Shown here piece after piece: positions 21,182-32,680 of a stretch of 64,000 nucleotides of DNA. Position 1 is the first letter of the stretch, and each line of letters opens with the position of its first letter. This DNA comes from Lyophyllum atratum. Taxonomy: Eukaryota; Basidiomycota; Agaricomycetes; Agaricales; Lyophyllaceae. Made by a program: the position numbers and the translations under genes. Location of the stretch: the NCBI GenBank assembly GCA_014905825.1, contig JACGCN010000019.1, forward strand, positions 248,001 through 312,000, written 5' to 3'. The notes under the pieces were generated by a model that had not been told where the DNA came from, did not search any database, and was given only the letters and a program-made list of their open reading frames with translations.

Positions 21182-22029
21182 GGGGGTGGGCTGGGATGGG
21201 CTGGGATGAAATGGGATGGGATGGGGAACTGGAACACGTCCTAGATTCACTTATCCAAAGAAAGGAAGTCGTCTTAAAGAGAAAGCCAGGATACCGACCG
21301 GGGTATAAACACAAAGTGTACAGGCCTAGCTATCCCGTTTAAGGCGATGTTACATGTCCCACTGTTATGCTCCGCGCATTCAGGACAATAGATCTAAACG
21401 CCCAACCTGGACTCAGCAGGGATCTTGAAAATGATGGATGGGCCAATGGTGTTTCGTGTTTGATAATACCCAAGAGAATAACCCCGGCAGAATGGGCTCC
21501 AAAAAGTACACCGTGACAAGGCAGTTTTTGGAGGATCCGACCAACACAATAGGTCGAGCCAGAACAAGAGACCGAGGTGCGGCTGTCGAGGGGAGCACGA
21601 GAAAGCACAAATGTGAGCCACCAGCTCACACTTGAAATCTTCTATGAACATGAACCCACCTAACGTGCTGCGGATAGTGCAGATCACTCGTTAACTTCAG
21701 AACCGTCGTCACCGTCAGTGCCGAATTGTCAGGGTGGTTTTTACCCAAAACCTCGTGACGTCTGCACTCGGTGTCTATAAATAATACGGGCCTACAACAA
21801 GAACAAGCGGAGTCAAATTCTGCGTGTTCCTATTCAGTACAACATGACCGAACAAGGTACCCTTATCTCCCGCTCCTGCGCACGAGCATCCTGAACGTCT
21901 CAGATACAACCATCTCGCCATTCACGAGTGAGAGCATGTGCAGACTGACAGTGCAGTATGAGTGGAATGGGTACCCCGGGCCGAAGCATGAAGCGGACGC
22001 CTCGCCAAGATACGAGTAAGATAAGGCAA
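21182..22029. other. Gene-less region
   Basis: No supported gene. Open frames at 21339-21687 overlap on both strands and lack motifs. The left end is the leader of the gene at 20407, with short ggatggg repeats near 21190-21230. Confidence 0.45.
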
Positions 22030-22960
22030 TGCAACTGCACTACGCGGCCAACGCTAATCATCTCGCATCTCGCACCCGAACAACCATTGCAACCACTGGA
22101 TGAATCGCCAAAAGACGGGGTACCGCGCGCGAGAGGAGTGGGACACGGGCCTCAGGCTCAAACCCCTTCCTTCCCCGCCTGGACCCCCTGCCTCCCATCA
22201 TATCACACGCGCCTGACCCATTGCACTACGCGGCGAACGCTAATCATGTAGTACCCGAACAACCGCTGAATCGCCAATAGACCGGGTGGCGCGCGCGAGG
22301 CGAGAGGAGTGGGACACCGGCCTCAAACCCCCGCCTGGACCCCCTGCCCCTCATCGTACCACACGCGCCTGACCCACCTCCGTCGGTGCGTCACGCTCCC
22401 AGGAAGGCGGAAGCGAAAGGGAGTGGGACACCGGCCTCAAACCCCTGCCTGTACCCCCTGCCTCCCATCATAACCAGACTCGCCTCAGGCTCAACCCTTT
22501 TCCTTCCCCGCCGCGGCCTGGACCCCCTGCCCCCCATCGTACCACACGCGCCTGACTCACCTCCGTCGGTGCGTCACACTCCCGGGAAGGCGGAAGCGAA
22601 AGGGAGTGGGACGCCGGCCTCAAACCCCTGCCTGTACCCCCTGCCTCCCATCATACCAGACTCGCCTCAGGCTCAACCCTTTTCCTTCCCCGCGGCGACC
22701 TGGACCCCCTGCCCTCCATCGTATCACACGCGCCTGACCCACCTCCGTCGGTGCGTCACACTCCCGGGAAGGCGGAAGCGAAAGGGAGTGGGACACCGGC
22801 ATCAACCCCCCGCCTGTACCCCCTGCCTCCCATCATACTGCACTCGCCTCAGGCTCAACCCTTTTCCTTCCCCGCCTCGACCTGCACCCCCTGCCCCCCA
22901 TTCCCATCAAACCACACGCGCCTAACCCACCTCCTTCGACGCGTCACACTCCCAACATAA
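22030..22960. repeat. Minisatellite of about 182-bp units derived from the 3' end of the adjacent peroxin gene
   Basis: Units recur at about 22378, 22561 and 22742, giving spacings of 183 and 181 bp, with a final diverged copy at about 22931. Two further diverged units of about 185 bp start near 22030 and 22216. On the minus strand each unit begins like the final codons of the peroxin gene (S-V-T then RRRWVRRV, GGQGVQ, AGKEKG, stop) and continues into its 3' flank. The rightmost unit is the real gene end (stop at 22855-22857). Copies to the left contain stops inside the homologous reading, for example TGA at the conserved W. A second half-unit around cccatcata suggests an older repeat of about 90 bp inside the 182-bp unit. 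Confidence 0.85.
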
Positions 22961-25413
22961 GGCCCCGCTCGCGCATCTCCCCACGCATCGTTAGTGTACA
23001 CCCACCCGTCCATGTTCGTGCCTACCAATATAAGCGTCGTCAGAGATAGGGCAGGGTATGTATGAGTGGTGATGGGCTTACGAGTAGTGGGGAGATTGAA
23101 AGAGGCCCATGCACGTGTACGATCGCGCCGCCAGCCCTCGGTGCGCACGAACGCCCAGCCTGATGCGAGGGAGAACGTCAGATTGCTGCTGTGGGGGGTG
23201 GAGGCGGTCAGCATCAGTACGCTAACAGCGAAACAAAATGAAAAATGAAAAGAAAGAGTGGGGGGGGGGGTACGAGTACCACATGTACAACGCAGGAAAG
23301 CGTCGAGGTGTATGATACATGTAGTCAGGACCCACGCAATGAAGAAGCAAAAAGAGGCGGGAAAAGTAAAGAAAACACAGACCTAACAACCCCCTCCCCA
23401 TCGCCCCCATCCTCCCCCTCCCCTCCCTCCCTCTCCCTCCTCTCACCACCCCCCGTCGAAGTCGAACCCTCACTCCCCGTCCTTGGCCTCCTCACAATCC
23501 CACCCCACCCATCCCTGCCCCTTGTCCACGCACGCCGCTCCCCCGGGCGCAAATGCGTCTTGCTCCACCCTGCGTCCCCTGGATGGGGCACAGGGCTTAT
23601 TGTCGACGACGAATGGGAATGGGCGAGCGAGAGGGTTGAGAGGCGCCGGAGCTCGGCTGTCGTTGTGTTTGTGGGAGACGTGGAGGGGCTGGAGGGCGCG
23701 ATGGGATCGGATGCGAACAGGGGGTACCCGGTTGCGAGATTGGTGTTCGGACCGTCTGGGTATGCTTGGGGGGTGGAGTTGCTATCCAGGCTTGTCCGAG
23801 GCATAGGAGTAGCTACAGGAACGAAGGTCAGTTACATGTTTTACGGAACGGGAAAGTAGCCAGAGATATAGATGGAAAAAAACCCGCATGGTCAGGCTGC
23901 GAGTGCGTGGCAGGTATTGAATGGAGGACACCGATGTGGTTAACTCCTCTCATTCTCCTCCCCGAGAGAAGAATCTCTGCAAGACGCTTGATATCCAGTC
24001 CCGAACCTAGAGAGAGCAGAGAAAAGAAATAAGACAATTACACACCTCCATTTGCGATCCCAGCTTGAACATAACGTTCATTCTCCCACAACTCCACCTC
24101 CCTCATCTCCGCGCGCCAAGCAGCATCATCGAGCTTATCATCATCCCTCAAGCGCTCCAAGATAGTCTGCAGCGGCGGCAAATTCACCTCACCCACACCT
24201 TTCCCAGTCGTCTCTTCTGTCCGCGGCGGTCCCACCTTACTCGACAGACGCGTATATCCGTGCAAGAGCTGCTGGTACCTCCTTACGAGGATAGTGACGC
24301 CATCCTGGCACAACGGCATGGCGTTGGCAGCTAGGAATTGGGAGAGAGGGAGTAAGAGGGGGCGCACGAAAGGGTGGGTGGCGAAGAGGGGTGCGAGGCC
24401 TGCGATGAGGCAGACGAGGCGGGTGGGGAAAAGTGGGGATGCAAGGAGGAAAAGGAGGGGCGGGAAGGTGACTAGTAGGGCGAGGAGGAGGTAGGGCGGA
24501 TAGGGTGACAATGGGAGGGTGGATGCGGGGGCGGGGGCTGGGGCCTGTGATGAGGGGAAATGGGCAGGGGAGAGGACGAGAAGATGTGTGTGGGGTAGTA
24601 CGACGTCATGTATATCTGAACTGTGAACATCATCAACATGGGCAAGAAGTATTGAAAGCGATAGGCGTACACGAAACCCATTAGATTTTGAATAGCTTGT
24701 AGGTTCCTCTGCCAATCGACAGATTCGGAAATTGGGGCCGACGCCGGTGCCGGTGCCGACGTCGACGACGCAGAGTTCGTGTCGGGATATGGGTAGTATC
24801 CCAGCAGAACCCCGATGAGTACCGCATGTGGAAGTGCGAATACCAGTTTCGGGAAGTAGCCTATTATGACAGTCAGGTCTAATGCGTCCCCAAGAAGACG
24901 GAACTTACAAAGAAAAGCATACGCTGCCATCCACACACAGGTGACGCGCCATCCGCGCCGCCACATAACCACTTCCTCCACACGGTCCTGAACCCAAAAA
25001 ATCGGACCACTCTTCGCTACAAATCGCTTGAAGTTGGCCGACGTCGTCGGCAGCGACAGTGGGTCCCGCGTCGAAATGAGCAACTGCCCGTTCGGACTGC
25101 CATTTGGGCGCTTGTCTTTATCCTTCGGCCCAAGTGGAGAAGGAGAAGGTGGAATGGTCGACGAGAGTAGCAATTGCGGGAGGATAGAGAATGCAGCGGT
25201 AGTTGGGGAAGTGATACTTGCGGGTATGGAAGAAGAGGGGGGCGAAGACATTATACCTGTTGTTGAGGAGGTCCCTAGACCTGGCTGGGGCTCTGGCGTT
25301 GGTGCCGGGAGCGCGGTGAGCACCTTCTTGGCCCGCTGTATGGAAGGGGTCGAGAGGTCCCCTTCAAGGCGGGTGGCGGACGGAGGAACCCTAACGTATG
25401 CGAGGCTTGCCAT
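22855..25413 (-). CDS. Peroxisomal membrane protein with Pex30/Pex32-type dysferlin domain
   Basis: The likely start is MASLAYV at 25413; an in-frame ATG at 25569 would add 52 residues. The N-terminus is Pro/Ser-rich. Then come SANFKRFVAKSGP and IFWVQDRVEEVVMWRR leading into a reticulon-like hydrophobic region (YAFLCYFPKLVFALPH after removal of an in-frame intron near 24850-24910). QNLMGFVSDIHD and a second hydrophobic hairpin follow. The C-terminal dysferlin domain has GWAFVRTEGWRRD and DGWVYTNDAWGD and ends RRRRWVRRVWFDG. Introns fall near 24620-24670, 23830-24032, 23216-23388 and about 23042-23100. Fungal Pex28-32 proteins shape the ER-peroxisome contact and control peroxisome number. The last exon is the founder of the minisatellite downstream. 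Confidence 0.8.
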
Positions 25414-25569
25414 CGTTTGCGACGTGGGCAAGAACTCCGACGAGTGTACACTGGACTCAGAACAAGCCGTTAACGTCGTCGCACTCGATGACGACCAAAA
25501 GTTGGGTTTCACATGATTATTGTGAATCACACGTGACTGTTCCGCGCCAGAAACGGGAAACTTAACCAT

Positions 25570-26022
25570 GACTCACGGGCCGTTGACCCGGACCGTACAG
25601 TGACCAGCTTTTGGACTTTGAAAATCGAAGGTTTCATTTTCTTTCGACGTGTAAAAGCACTCAACGTCCTTCATGCATCCATGCATCAATGTCATCAATG
25701 CATCAAGCTTGAGTACGTCAGTGCGGGGCGGACGAACAACTATCTTTGGGCGGTCCGTGGCTCAGGCTCAAATACGGACACAAATTCCTAGCGAGCAGGT
25801 CAACTGGTACAACATATGATCTCTCCGTCTCCCCAAAGCTGCTTCTCAGAAGCAAGTTCCCGCATGAGATCACGCCGGGCCGCTGTCCCCAATTTGCAGA
25901 CACGGCCCTTCGCTCCAAAGAGGCGTGAGCATCCTTCATTCATGCTTCTCTTTTCCAATTTTCGAAGTTGGGGCTGCACATAAACTATGCGCAGTTTGGT
26001 TCTACTATGATCCTCGTGCACA
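25570..26022. promoter_or_regulatory. Divergent promoter region between peroxin and glycosidase genes
   Basis: The two genes start on opposite strands around this gap. It holds a cluster of atgcatc words at about 25673-25705 (catgcatcc, atgcatcaa, caatgcatca). No gene is visible inside. Confidence 0.4.
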
Positions 26023-29000
26023 ATGGTAAGTTGTCGATCAGTGTCAAAGATTAATCTATCCACTCACCACTTTTTCATGTAGCGTGGTCCTTTAATCATA
26101 ACAGCAGCCTTGGTCGGATCGAGTCTCTCCGCCTCTCGTGAGTCTCCACAAATTTTCCCATGACCATTCCTCCCATTCTTATCGTCCCACTCATTAGTGC
26201 TCGCTCCTTTGTATAAGCGACTCCCAACTGGATCCATAAAACCAGCTGGATGGGCTCTTGACCAGGCTCGCATCCAGGCCGATGGACTTGCGGGGCACCT
26301 ACGCGACTTTGACAGCTAGTGAGCATCGGATGTCTGCTCCGCCTCCACCCGCAGCTTGAACAGTCTTTCTATAGTGTAAATGGTTCAATTTGGGTGGAAG
26401 GCGGCTCCATCGAATACAGCGAGATGCACGAGGCAGCGCCATACTGGTTGTAAGTGTCCTTTTGGCTCATGCAAAGCGCCAGAATTCAACTCTCGAAAAT
26501 TAGTAACGGTCAAGTCGCCCTGGCGTTCCAGCTTCAAGACCAACGTCTCATCAGCCAAGTCCGCTCCTTCCTGGACTGGACCCTGGATCATCAGGGAAGC
26601 GACGGCTGGATCGGACCAGAGCCGTGTGTTGCCAATGCAACGATTCCACGACTTGTCTGGCCTCGGTATCTCGTCTTGCTCGGAATGATTGTAAGCCGTA
26701 CTTGCTCTTGTCGTGTACACGTTGTACTTACTTGAAAACGATGATAGCAATATGCGGAAGCCGACCCGACGCAAACGCAACGCATTGTGGACGCAATGCA
26801 CAAGTTCGTCGCGCTCGCTAATAATATATGGAAGACCGGACAACAGGGCGTTCCCTCCATGGGTTTCCAGTTCGACTATCAGTTCGTACGCTGGGAAGAG
26901 GCAAGCACGTTTCCGGTATACCCCGCCGCCACTAACGCCCAGGCAAACAGTTCGTATACTCTCTACAATGGCTGTACGATAACGCACCCCGGGGTTAGTC
27001 CGTCCCTTACTCATATTAGAGCGCGTAGCTCGGATTCGACTGATGTCTCTGGTATAGGGAAAGAAGCGTTACTGTTGGAGACTATGACGCTAGTTCGTAA
27101 CCAAGGATTCTCTTGGAAGAACAACTGGTACACCGACGCTGCGTTCCCGAAAAATTCGGTGACCGCGTTGTCGCAACAAACGTGAGTGAAGCTCACCATA
27201 TTCCTATGTCCTACGTCAACCTCCCGTCTACCAGACATGGAGTCAACAATGCCGAAGGTATTGAAATGAATACATTTACAAGGCGATTAGACTAATTTCG
27301 GCGCGATTGTAGCCCTCAAATCTGAAGCCCTTGCCTGGCGATTCACTGGCGATGCGACGGACAAGAAGAGCACATTCGACCGCCTCGACATGATCTACAA
27401 ATATCACGGACGTGCCTCCGGTACGCGTTCATCTCTTTCTCCATTCTCTCTCCCGTCTCATCCTTCCTATTTCAGGAACCTTCTCTGCTGACGAACATCT
27501 TGGAGGTCTTGATCCGTCTCGAGGGTACGTCCAGGCGGCCTTCTTTGTCTGTTGGTTTCGTCGGGAATAACCAATCATGCAGAACTGAGCTTTGCACTGT
27601 AGTGTATGTGCTTTCGTTTCTAGATACCGTTGATGCGCTTACTGATTATCTCATAGGGAACAAATATTTTCCTTGGCTACGATCTACCAGACACTCGGTA
27701 ATAACTCCGTTGCAGACAGGGCTGAGAAGCTTGGTATGCGATTCTTCTCCATGGCTATGGCAGTCGAACTAACACATTTTCCAGCGTATAATGCCCTTCC
27801 CGCTGGTATCATGCATGATTGGTGGTGTAAGTGAATGCAATTTTCATCTCAGCGACATGCGACTTAGCCTCTGCTGCATCTAGCCCACCAGTACGACCAA
27901 GAAGGTGATTATCACCCTCTGTCATCGAAAAGGCTGGCGAGTCTAAACTTTTATATAGTAAATCAGATCTGGGCGCAATCCATGAATCCTTCGCCTTGGA
28001 TCAACAACGGTCCCAACTCCAACGTATTCGGCTTCGAACCGTACGTCCACTCAAACGTCATCATCTTCAAGTCCCACCTCCCGAGCTCATCCTTCCTTTC
28101 CGTGAAGGAATTACCCATGCTGTACCGTCAACCACCCGCAAGCCTACCCGAAATTCTGGGCAAACTCTTTCTTGTCTGATCCAGCAGGAACGACTCTCGT
28201 CCATGCTCTCCTTGGACCGGCTACATTTTCAGGCACTCTTGGAACATCTAATCCTGTCAAAGGTGGGCGTGATGCTGATAACAGTGTTCCCCTTATATCT
28301 CACGAATCATGTATAAGTGACTGTTAACTCACTCTATCCTTTTGGCTCCACTTTGACCTACACAATCACTGCAACGCGCGCTTTCACGTTCGGCATACGT
28401 GTACCAAGCTGGGCCCAAAATAGTCTCAGCACTATTTCCGTTAATAACGCGAAGGCGAGCGTTTTGCAGCCTAATGCTGCGTCGTTGCAGACGGTTCAAG
28501 TCAGTGCACCCTTCATTGCGCAACTTTCGGTCTTGTACTAATCTTTGATCAGATCGCTGCTGGAACAACCACCCTCCGGGTATTCCTGAATGCACCTCTT
28601 CAAATCGAGACGCGTTCGAATGGTGCAGTTGCTGTGACGCGAGGAGCATTGAACTATGCCTTGGAGATTACGCACAATACAACGGTCACTCCTGGAACTC
28701 GGTCCGTTGTGCCTTTGGTGTGTCCGACGCAGCTCCACTGATGCGAATTGTAGGAGCGCCCAAGCCCTCAACGATGTAAAGCGGCTCTACCCTAACGCCC
28801 CAGCCCAATTCCTCACGCCGGTTAGTACTTGTTCCACCCAGTTGCCGTTCCTCCCTATCTCACTTCCTGTCCAATTGCAGACGGATCCCAACACCAAGGA
28901 CAACACACTCCTCCCTACCAGCGAGTGGCGCGTCGCCATCGACCCAGCGAGCATCGTCGTCACAGATAACTCTGGCAAAATCACAGCGCTGCCCTTCTAC

Positions 29001-29198
29001 GTCTGGGCTCCAGGAAGCTCGCCTGTGACTATGACCGCGCGTGCGTGCGAGATCGCATGGGGCCTTGTCCGGGGCACGGCCTCGGCTCCACCCACCAGTC
29101 CGAACCAGTGTGTGGGACAGGTGTTTACGGCGAAGCTGGTGCCGTTTGCGAGTGCGAAGTTGAGGCTTGGAGAGATACCGACTATGAAGGCGAAGTGA
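26023..29198 (+). CDS. Secreted GH127-like (DUF1680) glycoside hydrolase, beta-L-arabinofuranosidase family
   Basis: The start codon is separated from the rest by an intron: ATG 26023-26025, then gtaagt, rejoining at about 26083. The N-terminus becomes [19 protein letters not shown], a secretory signal peptide. The mature region opens with [13 protein letters not shown] and GLAGHLRDF, as in DUF1680 proteins. Further blocks are [74 protein letters not shown] and NYPCCTVNH. The CC pair matches the metal-binding and nucleophile cysteines known in GH127. One intron, near 26900, appears to be GC-AG: RWEE is followed by gcaagc and the exon resumes with FVYSLQW. At least a dozen short introns are present. 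The expected role is removal of arabinofuranose or a related sugar from plant cell-wall material. Confidence 0.85.
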
Positions 29199-29499
29199 TA
29201 CTGCGGGCGAGTTTATGAGTCAGTGGTCGTAACCACTGTCCACGGATATCTGCTGGAATTGTATGAAAGTCACTATTTTGCTGCTTTCAATGCGGCTGTT
29301 ACGATATCATGGCTCGATGGAAAGAGCTGGTGTACAACGATCGTTTTCTGGAATCTCTAAAAGAACGGCATCTAAGATGATATTAGGGCGGGTTTAACTA
29401 CTATGCATAGTCTAGTCACGGTGACGAAAGAAGATAAATGAAGTTGGAGCAAACATTTGTGGATGGATCGACACTGATTGCCATAAGACACACATCCCA

Positions 29500-32132
29500 T
29501 CAGACACCCCCACCACTTTTTTCCACCGGTATCCTGAGCCTTTCACGTCTCTGCTGTGTAGGTGCAATCGCAACGTCTTTCAAGTTGCCACAGATCTAGA
29601 GCGAAAGCGAGAATAGCCACTGTCAGAAGCGCACTACGTTCAGGGTGGACAGCACATACCTCAATGAACTCATCAAAATCCAGCTTCCCGGCCTCCTTCA
29701 GCCCAGACTCTTCAAGCACATAATCGAAGTCTTTTCCCGACAAACCCTCATACCCCGCAACCTCCTTCACCGCATCACCCAACTTCTCGAGAACAATCAC
29801 CTCCTCTGGCTCGCCGTCGACTAGCGTGCTCGCCGCATGTCGATCAAAGGCCACCGTCAGAGCAGCCAACTCCCCAGGCTCGAACTTTGCACGACTATGG
29901 CTCACCACCCCCGCGCCCGTATCCTTCGCAAGTCCGCCAGACGCATCAGTTGTGCCGCCCCTAACCCACGCCAACGCTTTCTCAAAGGCGTTACGAGGTA
30001 TGGGCTGAGGGAGGACGGGGACAGCAGCACGGGGAAGACCCATGGTCCCGAAGAACTCGACTGCGTCTGCGATTTGCTTCTTGCGCTCGGAGTAGGACCA
30101 GTGCAGCTCGTCGGCCATGATGTCCACGACGCGTGGGAGGGCGTCGAGGGCGGCTTGAACGTTGAGGAAGCAGAGGCGGGTGCGCCGCGCGAGGACGTCG
30201 ACGGCGGTTTGTGCGTATTCGTGGTTCACGGCGTACCGGACTTCGGCCTCGATGTCTGATGACGGGCGGGTTAGTGGTGTTGAGGGGGGTGGAGGGGCTA
30301 GGAGGACGTACAGGGGTACTGGCTGTTGATGCGTTTCCCATGGAGAGGCCAGTTCTTCCCTGTGGGCTCGGCAAGGGCGCAGACTGTCCAAGCGCGATCG
30401 CCATAGCTTTCGGAAAGATGCTTCGCAACTTCTGTTTCCAAGCCATACTGGACGAAGTACCATGTTCAATCTCCTGAAGAGATGCACAACAAACACACTC
30501 ACCCGTTGAATCAGACCAATAAACATGTTTCGGCTCCACCCATCGCTTCCGACCAGCCTCAGGTTCTCAGTCACGCACTCGCTCTTGACCTTATTCTGAA
30601 GCGCGAAAGTCTTGACAGCCGTATCGACAGTTTCCTTGGCCATCTCGCGGTACGTCGTCCACTTGCCTCCGGCGATGGTCAACAGCCCACTGCTGCTGAC
30701 GTGGATCATATGGTTCCGCACCAGCCCCTCCGTGCTCGCCGCTGAGGGATTCCTCACCAACGGTCGCAGGCCGCTCCACGCACTTAAAACATCGCCCCGT
30801 CGCACCCTGATGTCCGGCGAAAGATACCTGCGTACCTCCTCAAGCACCCATCGGATCTCCTCCTCGGGGGCAACAGGGTTGCGCTCGACTGACGCCGGGG
30901 TATCCGTTGTGCCCGCGATGGTGTTGCCTTGCCAGGGGAGGAAGAAGATTACGCGGCCGTCGGAGGTTGCGGGGTCGAGCAGCCCCATCTTCCGCGGGGA
31001 GTAGTAGTTAGGCAGGGTGATGTGGATACCAGAAGAGGGCTGAACGATCGGTGTGTGCGAGGGGTTGTCGAGGGCCAGGAGGGTGTCGGAGAAAGGACCG
31101 GTGGCGTTGATGACGCCCTTGGCACGGACATTCCACTCTTCGCCGGTGAGGGTGTCCTTCACTTTAGCTCCGTGGATCTTGCCGAATTCGTCCTTGTGCA
31201 GGTCGGTGACCTCGCAGTAGTTGGCAGCGATTGCGCCGAGCTTGACTGCAGTCATGATGAGCGCGACGTTCATCCGTGAATCGTTGTGTTGTCCTGCACA
31301 AGGTTTAAATAGGGCTCCATGGAGGATGTCGTACGCGTACCATCGTAATATACCAGCGCGCCAACCAGACCATCCGTTTTGAGCATAGGGAACGTCTCGA
31401 GAGCCTTTCCTCTGCTCATAAGATACGAGCTTTCCATGTTCTCCTTGCCAGCCAAAACATCGTACATCTTGCATCCTGCCCAGTAGTAGGGGACCTGCCA
31501 GTACCTGAGGGGACGTCAATATAAGGCACATAGAGAGACGACTGGGACATACTGGTAGATCGGTAACATGATGGGCAACATGTGGGACAGGTATGGTGCG
31601 GTTTGGAGGAATATTTTGCGTTCGTGGAGGGCCTCCTTGACGAGCTTGTATTGGTCATAGTCGAGCTCCATGACGGCTTTCTGGAGGTAGCGCACGCCAC
31701 CATGAACAAGTTTCGTCGATTTGGAGGAGGTTCCTGTAAAACATCGATTTACATCTGCTAAGTGGTCATTTTGAGAAACATACCCGCAGCAAAGTCATCT
31801 CTTTCGACTAATGCAACTTTTAATCCACGACTGGCAGCATCAACGGCCACGCCCGCTCCAGTTGCACCTCCTCCGACAACAAGTAAATCAAATTCTTCAC
31901 CCTGGGCATCGACTCCAGCTTTGATAGGCCTCGACACCTTGAGCGACGCGAGCATCTCCGCTCGACTGGGTGGCGTCCATGGCGGCGGAGCGCGTCTGGT
32001 TTCTCTGGTAGACTGCGGGTACGCAGGACCAGAGTTCAAGTACCAGTATCCGCCTCCAGCTGCGACGACTGTACCGCCAGCGGCGATGGCCAGTGTCCTG
32101 CGCGAGAACACTTTTCGGGCAAGAGACGACAT
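29500..32132 (-). CDS. GUT2: FAD-dependent glycerol-3-phosphate dehydrogenase, mitochondrial
   Basis: The protein starts MSSLARKVFSRR, a basic mitochondrial presequence, followed by a hydrophobic segment (LAIAAGGTVVAAGG). The Rossmann motif is LLVVGGGATGAGVAVDAASRG. Conserved blocks follow: TKLVHGGVRYLQKAV, NDSRMNVALIMTA, INATGPFSD, SSGIHITLP, GTTDTP, AWSGLRPLV and GGKWTTYREMA. The C-terminal half contains NHEYAQTAVDVLARRTRL and an EF-hand-like GKLDFDEFIE. Splicing out an intron near 29587-29656 gives the ending ICGNLKDVA to IPVEKSGGV, stop at 29500. Introns also fall near 31730-31785, 31506-31552, 31290-31345, 30455-30505 and 30257-30312. It oxidises glycerol-3-phosphate to dihydroxyacetone phosphate at the inner membrane and feeds electrons to ubiquinone. 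Reading through introns gives a misleading longer open frame. Confidence 0.95.
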
Positions 32133-32680
32133 GGTGTCTCGAAAGTGATCCGATCGCCCGACTTGTCTTGATTTATGAAACGGGGCCCAAGCTGGTTCAA
32201 GGGTATTATGTTCTAGTCGATCGGGTCAATGTGGAGCACGCAGTGACGACAGATGTTTGGGGGATCAATACTACAGCCGCCAGTCACTAGTCAGCACTGA
32301 TGGGGTCGAAACGACTTGAAGCCAGAGAAAAGGATGCTGATGCACGACAAGCACCAAGTGGGTTGTCGAAACTGAGACATGGTAAACACATCCAATAGAT
32401 TTCATGAGCTGGCGGCCCGTCCCCGCGGCCCGTTAACCGGCGTGAAGGATGGACCCACGTATCGGCCTGCGCATGTGCGTCGTGCATTCTGGGTGCCCGG
32501 TATAGGTAGCTATGGAAGAATCGGGAAAACGAATGTTGAGGCACCGGGAAAACCGCCCAATGTCCAAATCCGCAACGTGGGCGCTTGGCGTGCAACACGT
32601 TCCCATGCCACATTTGGTGGCAACGAGTGAACCGAGATACACAACTTCAACAGTTGGTTCAATCTTTCTTTTTAAAAGCC
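32133..32680. promoter_or_regulatory. Shared divergent promoter of GUT2 and SHO1
   Basis: The 548 bp between the start codons of GUT2 (minus) and SHO1 (plus) contain no supported gene. Both promoters must lie here or overlap the first exons. No clear TATA box was seen on either side. Confidence 0.6.

Noticed and set aside
22386..22925. 179-codon plus-strand frame across the minisatellite
   Set aside because: Repeat spacings of 183 and 181 bp do not keep one frame, and the units derive from the 3' end of a minus-strand gene.
23245..23859. 204-codon plus-strand frame
   Set aside because: Overlaps exons and an intron of the peroxin in antisense and has low-complexity content.
25028..25516. 162-codon plus-strand frame
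   Set aside because: Antisense of the first peroxin exon, with no domain.
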